A DNA stretch of 64,000 nucleotides from Cafeteria roenbergensis (taxonomy: Eukaryota > Sar > Bigyra > Bicosoecida > Cafeteriaceae), in NCBI GenBank assembly GCA_008330645.1, contig VLTN01000013.1:554320-618319 (forward strand), given 5' to 3'. Below, one piece after another: positions 50,542 to 61,600 of this stretch (position 1 is its first letter; each line of letters starts with the position of its first letter). The notes below the pieces were generated by a model. It worked only from the letters and a program-made list of their open reading frames with translations, had not been told where the DNA came from and ran no database searches. A program made the position numbers and the translations under genes.

Positions 50542-53500
50542 ATGCGCGGGCGCGGGCTCGCTGCGCCAGCGACTGCGTTCTGGTTGCTCCTGCTGGCGGC
50601 CCTTGAGAGCGCTCGGACGGCCCCTGGCCTCACACCTCTGGAAGCCCCGAGGCTGCTTGACCGGGCACTCAACCACTTGACTGTGGGCTGGTCCCCCCCC
50701 CAGCGTGGAAGCGCCACAGTCTTCAACGTGGTGAGCGTAGCCGGCCGCGCGTGCCCGGGCAAGCCGCTCCGATCGCGCGCCGTCTCGCGGCGCAGCAAGC
50801 CAGGCCCCTGAGCCCAGCGCATCTTTTGGCGTGCGTGCACCATGATGCTGGGCTGAGCGCGGCCAGCAGCCTTCGAAGCCAGCGCACCGCGAACCATGCG
50901 CCCTCCGGCGCCGCACAGCGGGCAGCCATTCGCATCCCCTGTTCGCCCCCCCCCCCCCCCCTCTTGCCCTTCGCGCGACCCCCCTGCGCTGTTAACGGCG
51001 CCCGTCCCGTCTGCAGCTGCTCAACGGGGAGTCGGTCTACACTGGGCCCCGCATGTTCCACGCCATCACCGGGCTGGCCGCGGACAAGTGCTACTCGGTG
51101 ACCGTGTCGGCATTCGTCCGCATTCCCGACAGCGGAGGGAGCGCCGGCGGGCAGCTGCAGTGGACCGAGCCCAGCGCTCCCCTCCGGGCGTCCACGAGGA
51201 CCAGATCCGCCGTCAGCATGCGAGGGCTCTCCACGGAGCTTGCCGCGGCCCGGGATGACATGGAGCGAGCCGCGCTCACCCCGGTGCAGCGGGGCAGCTG
51301 CGCGCTAGGCGGCTTCGCGTCAGCTGCGTACGTCGGCGGCGGTGACTCCTTCGTGGAGTTCACCGGCGTCAGCGACGAGATATCGTCCATCGGCGCCCAG
51401 GCCGCCGCCGTGAACTGCAAGCTGGTGTCCTGTCAGTCCCGCACCCGAATCACCCTGCCGCCGGGCGGGCCAATGCAGGGTCGCCTGAAGGTGGCGGTTG
51501 GCTCCGTCGCCAGCTACCACTTCGTGGAGCGCACCGTGCGGCTGCACTCCACTGCTCCGGTGCTGCAGTTCACAGACCCGAGGAGCCCGACACAGATGGC
51601 GTCCGTGCCCCTGCGGGGCTGCCGCGCCCGGCAGGGCATGCGCCCACCCCCTGCCGCCGGGGCCTCGTCGCACGGTGGGAACTCCGCCGCTGTGCCCGAC
51701 AACCCTTCATCGCCCTGCTTCCGCGTTGAGTGCAGCAGCACCGTGACTGAGCACATGTTCTGCGCTGGGAACGCGGCACAGGCGCACCTGTGGGTGCAAC
51801 GAGTCAATGAAGCCACGCACGGGCTCGAGAAGCCCGACCGATGGGAAACCCTGATCAAGGCAGCGGCGTTCACGGATGTGGTGGGCAACCCCCGCCGGCC
51901 CCGCATCCGCGGCGTTTTCGAGCAGGCTGCCTCGAGAGACGCATGGATCGCCAGCTTCCTCGCAGCGCTCCCGCGCAGCGGCTCTTGTCCTCACTTCCCG
52001 CTTGCGTTCGGAACGACGCAGTGTCTGGCGCTGCCCGATGAGTTCGGCGCGACCACGAGGGGGCCGCGCTCGGACATGGGGCTGCTGCCTCCCAGGTCGG
52101 CCGGATGGGTGTCCCAGCAAGAGTTTCAGGCTGCAGTCGACGAGGGGCGGGCGTCGGACCACTCGTGGCTGGTTTCATTCTCCGACTTGTGGCAGACGTC
52201 GCTCGCAACGCTGCTCGACAGCTTTCGCGGGCCAACCCTGCCTGAGGGCTTTGCCCGCATGCTGATGTTCCAGCTCATTTTCGCCGTCGGCTCCGCGCGC
52301 CACGCCTTCGGCTTCCACCACAATGACCTGGCCAACCTGGGCAACGTCAAGGTGTACCAGGTCCCGACGGGGTCCTTGGAGCGGATGGAACACTGGTGCT
52401 ACGTGACGAACCCCGGCGCGATGGCGATGCTGCCGCTGGTGTTTCGCGACGAGGCGGCAGCAGGCAAGGAGGGGACCCTGCCAGGAACGCGCCGGCGAGA
52501 CCGCCTGTTCGAGCTCATTGACGGCGCCGACGCGTGCGCGAGGGAAGGTGCTGGGAAGAGGAGCGCCGGACAGCGGGCTGCCTCGTTGCTGCACACAAGC
52601 GCTTCAGGCCAGGGTGCCTCTGCCGCCACTGCCACTTTGGGGCACAGAGCACGTCTCACCGACGAGAAGGCAAATACCTCGCCTGCAGCGGAAGAGGGCG
52701 GCTCAGCCGACGCTCGGGCTTGGGCGACGTCTGGGGGACGCGCGACAAGGTACTCGGAAACATCAGGGGCTGCTGGCGGCTCGCCGGCCCGGGCTCGGAC
52801 GTCGTGGTGCCTTCCGTCGTCGGACATGGACGGCCTGCGCATCGTCTTGCGAAACTTTGAGGTCAGCTCTGTGACCCGGGTCCAGCTGGACTGGTGGAAA
52901 GATGGCTACGCTTTCCCCAACACGGCTTGGCGCGACGACTTGCAAGACATCGCCTCGGCAGTTTGCGGTATCCTTCGTGCCCGCAGTAGCAGTCGCTCAG
53001 CTGGACTCGCCGATCTTTGCGAGCGCATGGAAGCAGGAGTGTATGCTGAGCGGCCCTTGATGGCGCTGCAGCACCCCTGGTTTGGGGGCCTTCCCAAGGT
53101 GGCTGAAGTCCACCCCTCCCGCAGGCAGACGTTCATCTACACGCCGCTGACCATCGCTGACATCCCTGACAACGCCTCACCAGCCTCTGCGGCAACGGCG
53201 CTGGGCCCAGTTCCCGGAACAAAAGGCGGACATTCTGGCACGGGACAGCCAAGCCCCTCAGCCGCTGGTCAGCTTGCTCTTGAGAGGCAAGCGCAGCGCC
53301 GCTCCGCTGCCGCAGAGGCGTCTCGGCGGTCGTCGGCGGGAGCCCTGGCGGGGCTTCTCGCGTTGCTCACCCCGCCGCCGCCGTGGGTCCAGTACAACGA
53401 CGGCACAACCTTGACGCTTGAATGGACTGCTCACAAGCAAATAGTCCGTCCCCTTGCTCCGTCCATGCCGGCGGCTCCCGAGAGCTTTGGACTTCTTCAA

Positions 53501-53680
53501 GACCGCGTAAGTGTGTACTCGGGGCCTTCGACCACGTATGCCCTGCCAGCCCCCGTGCGTGGAGAATGTCACGAGTTTCGGGTGGCTGCTTACTACCACG
53601 TTCTCGGCTGGACGTCGCAATCCGAGCCCCTGACGATTGGAGACTGTTCTGCGGTAAACGTGGACCCCCTGGCGTCATAG
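50542..53680 (+). CDS. Secreted FnIII - kinase-like - FnIII protein
   Basis: Exon 1 (50542-50730) and exon 2 (51017-53680) join in phase 0, giving 950 residues. A signal peptide (FWLLLLAALESARTA) is followed by a fibronectin type III fold whose strands are rebuilt by the splice (LTVGWSPP, VFNV joined to LLNGESVYTGP, ITGLAADKCYSVTVSAF). A Cys-containing region follows to about residue 340. Residues about 340-730 resemble a protein kinase of the haspin / secretory / large-DNA-virus type: FEQAASRDAWIASFLAAL, CPHFPLAFG, MLMFQLIFAVGSARHAFGF and the catalytic-loop-like HHNDLANLGN (Asp present). The position of DFG reads RNFEVS, so the metal-binding Asp is replaced by Asn, suggesting a pseudokinase; a low-complexity insert of about 170 residues lies between. 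A second FnIII domain (TLTLEWTAH, SVYSGPSTTYAL, CHEFRVAAYYHVLGW) ends the protein. No membrane span is seen. The kinase call is a motif-level inference. Confidence 0.75.
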
Positions 53681-55673
53681 TCCTGCCGGACCATCCGCCG
53701 GCAGTGCAGGAGCGCGCTTGTTCAGCTGGGTGGGGTTGGCTCGCGACTTGAAGGGCTTGGAGGACGTGGCGTCCTTGTCACTGCCCCGGGGGGACTGCGG
53801 GTTGCCGCATTTTCTTGGGTGCCGTTCTGGCGAGGGGGTGGGGGGGGGGGTTGAAATGCAAGCAAGCGCCCAGCGCACGCCTCCGGTGGGACGACCGATG
53901 CCCTGTTCTCGCGAAACAATCCACGCCGCACGCGCTTGGACACAACTTTCGAACGACCAGCCTGGCTGCATCTCCTTGCCGGTGGTAAAAACGAACAACG
54001 AAGCTCCAACTAACAGACAAATTGGGCGGTGCCCAGCAAGCTCCCCATAGGGTTCTCGGCAGTTGGGCGTGATCGCTTGTATTCCAAGCAAACGCCCTGT
54101 CCGCATGCCCGAGTTGCGCCCGATTGGCAAGCGCGAGTTTCGCCACACAGGACCTGGCGGAGAGGATCGAAGCGTCGGTCGTCTGCGGCCAACTCCGGTG
54201 CGGGGTGTCAGGACCACAGCATGTCCAACGCTGCTCCAGAAACAGGTGCTTGGGTCTGACTCGCACTCTTGTCGGGGGGGACAACCAATAGCAAAAGCTG
54301 TGAGCAAAGTGACTGGTATCAGACAAAGACGGAGGCCTCACGAATGCACAAATCTTGCGCTCTGACAACAAGCCTATGGAGGTTGAATATTGAGCTGAAC
54401 GAACAACAACACATCCAGTCAAAGGGATCCGCATCCCACGACAAGGACAGGCAGCGACGAGGCGGACCAGGCAAAGGAGGGCGGCCTTCTCGCTGCAGAG
54501 CTGGGGAAAGCTATGTCCGACGAGCGCGCGCGCAATCGATTTCAACACAATTCAAGAGTCAGCGAGGCGGGCGTGAAACCCGTGGGCAAAACTTGGCCTC
54601 TGTGCGCTCCTTTGCCAACCGGTGGATGGATTTACGCTCACGTTGGCGGGTTTGCGCTCATTTCCCGTTGTCCACGCCATTTTGTGACGAGTGCGGATTG
54701 TTGAAGGCAAAATGGTCTGAACAAGGTTGAATGCACACGTCCGCGCGTCTGCGCACAGATTCGTACACTTCAGCGATCGTTGAAGTCTAAAAGTCTCCAA
54801 GCACTTGCAGTGTGTCATGGAAATGATCGAAATCTAGCGCTGCTGTTCAACTTGGTTGGCGTCGAAACGCCACCGCAAAACCTTGCGAGCGCGTGTGGCT
54901 CTGCTTTTTACGGCAGAGCTGCACCTCGCCGATCGTCAATCGTCTTGCGCCCTCCGAGAAGCGAGCGCACCCGGTGCTCAAGCCCACGTGGGCTTCCCGG
55001 GCGTACCCCCCGAACCGTCTCGCGCGCGCGCCCCGTGTTGTGTGCGTGAACTCGTGTGACCCCCCCTCGGGCGACCCTGGCGGTTAGGTCAGCATCGGCG
55101 ATCCTTGCCTCCACTCTGCCAACCAGATGCTTGACCAGCGCCTTGTCTGTCATCGTCATCGCAATCGAAAGTTGCGACAGTCTCGACCTTGCCCGAAGCT
55201 CTTAAGGCAGCAGAAGCGGGATTGCTCAGAGAGGGAGATGTTTTCGCGGGCTGGCTCTTTCGCAGGCATCATGCCCTCTTGCGCTGTGGTGGGGACTGCA
55301 GTGGTTTTGCACTCGAAAGCTGCTTTGGAAGAATCTTCACGTCCAAGCAAGTCACACACGCACACACACACACACACACGCACCAGCAGAAGGCGATCCA
55401 CGCCACCCCGCCTCGCAATGCATCATTGGGTCCTAGGAGGGCCCGTCGGCTTACCTGAACGTCATTCGTTGATTTGAGCGGGCCAACGGCCACCCTGCTC
55501 GCTGACAGAGTCTGGTCCCATGGCCTGTCTCGTCGAGCTCTTTCGAGGAGGGGATTTCTTCGAAGAGGCGCTGAAGTCCTGGGAGCCACCAGCAACCTTG
55601 CGCCGGAAATCATGTCCTCCCGTGACCGGCCGCAACCGGGCAGCCCCTTTCGCCAGCCAAACGGGTCTCAGGC
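53681..55673. other. Gene-poor stretch of about 2 kb, less GC-rich
   Basis: Base composition drops visibly compared with both sides, most strongly at 54280-54900, and no open frame shows the codon bias or motifs of the neighbouring genes. The 3' ends of the FnIII gene (53680) and of cyclin B (55674) face each other across it. It contains a G run at 53836-53851 and a CA microsatellite at 55353-55384. I see no transposase, terminal repeat or RNA gene. Confidence 0.4.
55353..55384. repeat. CA dinucleotide microsatellite
   Basis: About 16 CA units, interrupted twice by CG (cacacacgcacaca...cacgcac). It lies in the gene-poor stretch downstream of cyclin B. Confidence 0.9.
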
Positions 55674-57240
55674 TCAGGCACGCGGAGCCGTCGCGCCGGC
55701 AATGGTGCCGTCGGCGCAAGCCACGCCGACAGAGGCAATGTCGTGGAAGCGCTTGGAGCCGAACTTCTTGCGAGAGGCCTTCAAGCTGGCGCTGTGGTGG
55801 CAAACATAGCGCTCCACCTCGGCGAGGGGCTCAGCAAGGTCTGCTTCGGTGAAGCCGGTGTACGCCACCATGGTTGGGGTCCACGTGCCCGTACCAAGGG
55901 TGCGCATGGCGGCGTGCACCGCAGCGCTTGCTTGCAGTGACGGGAGGAAGCGAAGCATATCGTACTCCTGCAAGCAGCGCTCGACGTAGTACTGAGCGAG
56001 CAGCTTGGTCCGCGTGTCCAGCATGGCGACCTTGCAATAGCGCCCCAGGAAGATCCACGCCGTGGGAACAGTGACCTCGAAGCGCAGCGCGTTGAGCATG
56101 CGCGCCTCCATGTCAAGAATCTCCTCGTGTGAGTAAGCGTTGGAGGTGATGAACACGAAGTCCTTCACCTCAGGGGGGTAGATCTCCTCGTACTTGGACG
56201 CCACGAGCATCGCAGTCACCCCGACGAGCTGCAGCTTGGTGCGCACGACCGGCTTCCGCTCGAGATAGCGGTCAATGATGTTGACCGTCAAGTACAGCGT
56301 TTCGGGCAGGAGCTTGAACTTGAAGTGCACTTCCAGCAGCCAGTCCACGAGAATGGCCCTCATCTTGGCGTTCACGTCCGTCTGGTGCGCCATGTAGCCG
56401 TGGCGGGCAGTCTTGCGCTCCTGTGCAGTGGCAACGGGGGGAGGGGGTGGAGGACAGACGAAGCTCACGGCCGAGTCGGGGATTTGACACAACCCGCACC
56501 CATCGGTCAGTTCGATGCCATGAAGAGGAAAGGACATAGGTGCGGGTTTGGGCAAAGGCGCCTTGCCGTCTGCAATCGGCGAGGCGGGAGCAAGTGGCTG
56601 TGAGCCACGAAGGCCAAGCTCTGCAGCCCGCAAGCCGCTGGCGCGCAAGCGCGGGCCGCCTTTTGCGCGCGAGGGACGTGTACCGCAGCTGCAACAGCGG
56701 GAAGAAGGGCTCACCTCAACGGACCGGTAGTGGTCGTGAATCTCATTGACATAGTCCGTGAAGTACTGAGGGTCGTGGCTGTGGGCGGCATCGGCCTCGA
56801 GAACTCCGGCGGAAGACGAGCCCGCGGCAGCGGCTGGCGCCACACGGGTCGTGGCCTCTGAAGCGGAGCTCGACGATGCAGAATGCTGCGCGCACGACCG
56901 GGGAATGCGAACAACGGGAGGGTTGGGTGGGGCTTCACGGTCTGGCCAGCAAGATTACAACGGTGGCACAAGCAGGCCAGCTCACGCCCGCGCCGTTGGA
57001 GATGGAGCCGAGAGCGCGCCGTGCCGCTCCTCGCGTAGTGACACCATACGCCTTCCCAGCCGCGTTTTCAGCGCCGGAGAGGTAAGAGGTGGAAGCCTGC
57101 GGATGGCGCGCGGAAGCACAGGCAACGGCGGCAAAGCGGTGGCTGCCCCGCGGGCACGAGAGAACACGCCACTCGCCTCGTGCTCATCAGCCCTCATGCG
57201 GACCAGAGCACAGGGGCCTGCTTACCTTGTAGGAAGCCAT
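55674..57240 (-). CDS. Mitotic cyclin B
   Basis: Cyclin B activates CDK1 at mitosis. Four exons are predicted, all phase 0: 57240-57226 (15 nt, MASYK, donor GTAAGC), 57096-56986, 56885-56715 and 56420-55674, giving 347 residues. Exon 2 carries a perfect destruction box (RRALGSISN) for APC/C degradation, which supports that exon. The cyclin box starts in exon 4: YMAHQTDVNAKMRAILVDWL with the MRAIL CDK-docking motif, then KLLPETLYLTVNIIDRYL, LQLVGVTAMLVASKYEE and EVKDFVFITSNAYS; the C-terminal cyclin fold follows (FEVTVPTAWIFLGRY, EYDMLRFLPSLQASAAVH). The join DHYRSVE/ERKTARHGYM matches the family. The third intron (294 bp) has a C-rich tract 14-30 nt before its acceptor. A TATA-like catatatca lies about 190 bp upstream of the ATG, at 57429-57437 on the plus strand. 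Confidence 0.94.
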
Positions 57241-58611
57241 TGGTGTCTATGCCCCAGAGCCAGGCGCGGCGGAGTGGACAAGCCTGCCGCGCCAAGCGCT
57301 TGCGCAGAGCAAACGACACTGGGTGGCAGCGAGCCACCGAACCTGCAGAGCAGCAAACCCCAACGCACCACGCGGCGCATCAATGCACACCGCGCAAGGG
57401 CTCCAGGAGCTTCACACTGCTCCCGAAGCATATATCACCATCATGCACTCTCCAAGCGGGTTGTCGCCACAGCCCGCTTGGTGGAGTGTGTGGGCGTACC
57501 TCGAAATGCCGTCGTTGACTTGGCTGCGAACGGCAAGCCTCGTCCCGCTGTTTGAGAGAGATGACGGCGAAGGCCTGACAAGCAAGCGTTGCGCGCTTGA
57601 CACTCGCGACATTGCGGCTCACAGGGGACGCACACGCCATCATCCGCACAAGCGAGTCGCGCACTCGAGCACCAGGGCGAGGTCCGTGGGATCAAGCATT
57701 TCACGACAAACTAGCTGCGAGAGCAACAGCCAGCTGATACAATTGGGGAGAGCACATTTCCCAGGGCCAGCCTTCCCTACCAGAGGCTCGCTGCTTTCCA
57801 GTTGCCGATCCGGGTGGGAGAGCGAGAGAACCGAGGCTGCTCGATCGACCAAGCAGTGACGCCCGTCGAGGCCGCCGGCAGACTGCACCACGGTCGAGCG
57901 ACCGGCCAACGACAGGTGCATCTGCGACACGCTCGGTGTCCCCAGACGGAATCTAGCTGGCATGCCTGCGCAGTCACATCGAAGCTTGGCGGGTTGTCTA
58001 CGGAAGCGGGGCTCCATAAGGCAAGGAGCTGCAGTCGCGGTTTTGCGAACTCGATCACCGGCTTGGCTCTCCCGCCCCCGTCCAAGGAGCAGGCGCGATG
58101 CACGGAGAAGCCCGATCAAGCTGCTAGTTTCTTTCTGGTGCGTGGCGACGCTCGCTGGTGCTGGCCGTGCGCAGGCGTCGAGCGCAAACTTGGTGAGCGC
58201 CTCGCCGAGCGAAGGGCGTGCAGCAGCTGCATCCATTTCAAGCTGGGCGGCGGCACCACGAGACGCGGTGAACATGCAGCCAAGTCCCAGCCCAACCCAC
58301 GGCATGGGAGCTCGCCCCGTGAATGCATTTCGAGCAAACCAACGCGTCTCGGAAAAAGCAGGCCAGCTGCTGGCAAGTCAGTCGCCCACAAGATCAGCTC
58401 GCCGAGCAGCAGCAGGGAATGGGCAGGGTACCCTCGAAGACAGCTGCGGCGAGAATGAGGCCGCCATCGGCGCCCATTCGGTCGGCCGAACAAGCCCGTG
58501 CACCGATGGGGAAACGAGCGGCTGCCCAGACCCTGGCGACTTGGTGCTCGGCATCGACAAAGAAAGACGCCATCAGCAAGAGGTGATCGCTGACCTTGAC
58601 ACAAAACGAGC
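57241..58611. other. Gene-poor stretch between cyclin B and satellite
   Basis: It contains the cyclin B promoter at its left end. A 221-codon ATG frame at 57640-58305 on the minus strand and frames entering the satellite from both strands over 58300-58611 are open, but their third positions are only moderately GC-rich, unlike proven genes here, and no domain is recognisable. I treat them as unproven. Confidence 0.35.
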
Positions 58612-58615
58612 AACG

Positions 58616-61600
58616 GGCCACGCTGTCGGCGACGCCCTCGCCCTCCACGACGTCCACGGCCACGCTGTCGGCGACGCCCTCGCCCTCCTCCACGACGTCC
58701 ACGGCCACGCTGCCACGCGGCGACGCCCTCGCCCTCCACGACGTCCACGGCCACGCTGTCGGCGACGCCCTCGCCCTCCACGACGTCCACGGCCACGCTG
58801 TCGGCGACGCCCTCGCCCTCCACGACGTCCACGGCCACGCTGTCGGCGACGCCCTCGCCCTCCACGACGTCCACGGCCACGCTGTCGGCGACGCCCACTG
58901 CATCCACGACGTCCACGGCCACGCTGTCGGCGACGCCCTCGCCCTCCACGACGTCCACGGCCACGCTGTCGGCGACGCCCTCGCCCTCCACGACGTCCAC
59001 GGCCACGCTGTCGGCGACGCCCACTGCATCCACGACGTCCACGGCCACGCTGTCGGCGACGCCCTCGCCCTCCACGACGTCCACGGCCACGCTGTCGGCG
59101 ACGCCCTCGCCCTCCACGACGTCCACGGCCACGCTGTCGGCGACGCCCTCGCCCTCCACGACGTCCACGGCCACGCTGTCGGCGACGCCCTCGCCCTCCA
59201 CGACGTCCACGGCCACGCTGTCGGCGACGCCCTCGCCCTCCACGACGTCCACGGCCACGCTGTCGGCGACGCCCTCGCCCTCCACGACGTCCACGGCCAC
59301 GCTGTCGGCGACGCCCTCGCCCTCCACGACGTCCACGGCCACGCTGTCGGCGACGCCCTCGCCCTCCACGACGTCCACGGCCACGCTGTCGGCGACGTCC
59401 ACACGACGGCCACGCTGTCGGCGACGCCCTGCCTCCACGACGTCCACGGCCACGCTGTCGGCGACGCCCACTGCATCCACGACGTCCACGGCCACGCTGT
59501 CGGCGACGCCCTCGCCCTCCACGACGTCCACGGCCACGCTGTCGGCGACGCCCACTGCATCCACGACGTCCACGGCCACGCTGTCGGCGACGCCCTCGCC
59601 CTCCACTACGTCCACGGCTGTCCACGCTGTCGGCGACGCGACCACTCGCCTCCACGACGTCCACGGCCACGCTGTCGGCGACGCCCTCGCCCTCCACGAC
59701 GTCCACGGCCACGCTGTCGGCGACGCCCTCGCCCTCCACGACGTCCACGCCACGCTGTCGGCGACGCTGTCGACGCGCCACGCTGTCGGCGACGCCCTCG
59801 CCTCCACGACGTCCACGGCCACGCTGTCGGCGACGCCCTCGCCTCCACGACGTCCACGGCCACGCTGTCGGCGACGACGCCCGACGCCCTCCACGACGTC
59901 ACACGGCCACGCTGTCGGCGACGCCCTCGCCCTCCACGACGTCCACGGCCACGCTGTCGGCGACGCCCTCGCCCTCCACGACGTCCACGGCCACGCTGTC
60001 GGCGACGCCCTCGCCATCCACGACGTCGACGTCCACGGCCACGCTGTCGGCGACGCCCTCGCCCTCCACGACGTCCACGGCCACGCTGTCGGCGACGCCC
60101 ACTGCCTCCACGACGTCCACGGCCACGCTGTCGGCGACGCCCTCGCCCTCCACGACGTCCACGGCCACGCTGTCGGCGACGCCCTCGCCCTCCACGACGT
60201 CCACGGCCACGCTGTCGGCGACGCCCTCGCCCTCCACGACGTCCACGGCCACGCTGTCGGCGACGCCCTCGCCCTCCACGACGTCCACGGCCACGCTGTC
60301 GGCGACGCCCTCGCCCTCCACGACGTCCACGGCCACGCTGTCGGCGACGCCCTCGCCCTCCACGACGTCCACGGCCACGCTGTCGGCGACGCCCTCGCCC
60401 TCCACGACGTCCACGGCCACGCTGTCGGCGACGCCCTGTCCACGACGTCCACGCCACGCTGTCCCTCGCCCTCCACGACGTCCACGGCCACGCTGTCGGC
60501 GACGCCCTCGCCCTCCACGACGTCCACGGCCACGCTGTCGGCGACGCCCTCGCCCTCCACGACGTCCACGGCCACGCTGTCGGCGACGCCCTCGCCCTCC
60601 ACGACGTCCACGGCCACGCTGTCGGCGACGCCCTCGCCCTCCACGACGTCCACGGCCCCGCTGTCGGCGACGCCCCCCCCCTCCCCGACGGCCACGGCCA
60701 CGCCGTCGGCGACGCCCACTGCTCCACGACGTCCACGGCCACGCTGTCGGCGACGCCTCGCCCTCCACGACGTCCACGGCCACGCTGTCGGCGACGCCCT
60801 CGCCCTCCACGACGTCCACGGCCACGCTGTCGGCGACGCCCACTCTCCCTCCACGACGTCCACGGCCACGCTGTCGGCGACGCCCTCGCCGTCCACGACG
60901 TCCACGGCCACGCTGTCGGCGACGCCCTCGCCCTCCACGACGTCCACGGCCACGCTGTCGGCGACGCCCACGCCATCCACGACGTCCACGGCCACGCTGT
61001 CGGCGACGCCCTCGCCCTCCACGACGTCCACGGCCACGCTGTCGGCGACGCCCTCGCCCTCCACCACGTCCACGGCCACGCTGTCGGCGACGCCCGCCCT
61101 CGCCCTCCACGACGTCCACGGCCACGCTGTCGGCGACGCCCTCGCCCTCCACGACGTCCACGGCCACGCTGTCGGCGACGCCCTCGCCCTCCACGACGTC
61201 CACGGCCACGCTGTCGGCGACGCCCTCGCCCTCCACGACGTCCACGGCCACGCTGTCGGCGACGCCCCCTCGCCCTCCACGACGTCCACGCCACGCTGTC
61301 GGCGACGCCCACGCCTCCACGACGTCCACGGCCACGCTGTCGGCGACGCCCTCGCCCTCCACGACGTCCACGGCCACGCTGTCGGCGACGCCCTCGCCCT
61401 CCACGACGTCCACGGCCACGCTGTCGGCGACGCCCTCGCCCTCCACGACGTCCACGGCCACGCTGTCGGCGACGCCCCCGCCCTCCACGACGTCCACGGC
61501 CACGCTGTCGCGCGACGCCCTCTGCCTCCACGACGTCCACGGCCACGCTGTCGGCGACGCCACTCGCCTCCACGACGTCCACGGCCACGCTGTCGGCGAC

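Noticed and set aside
55353-55384. Telomeric or Z-DNA functional element
   Set aside because: It is a plain CA microsatellite; no telomere-type G-rich hexamer is present and no function can be argued from sequence.
53681-55673. Integrated virus or virophage remnant
   Set aside because: Composition shifts only modestly and I find no integrase, capsid, polymerase or terminal repeats.
57640-58305. Possible minus-strand gene of 221 residues
   Set aside because: It has an ATG, but moderate third-position GC, no recognisable domain and no splice context; it cannot be separated from chance.
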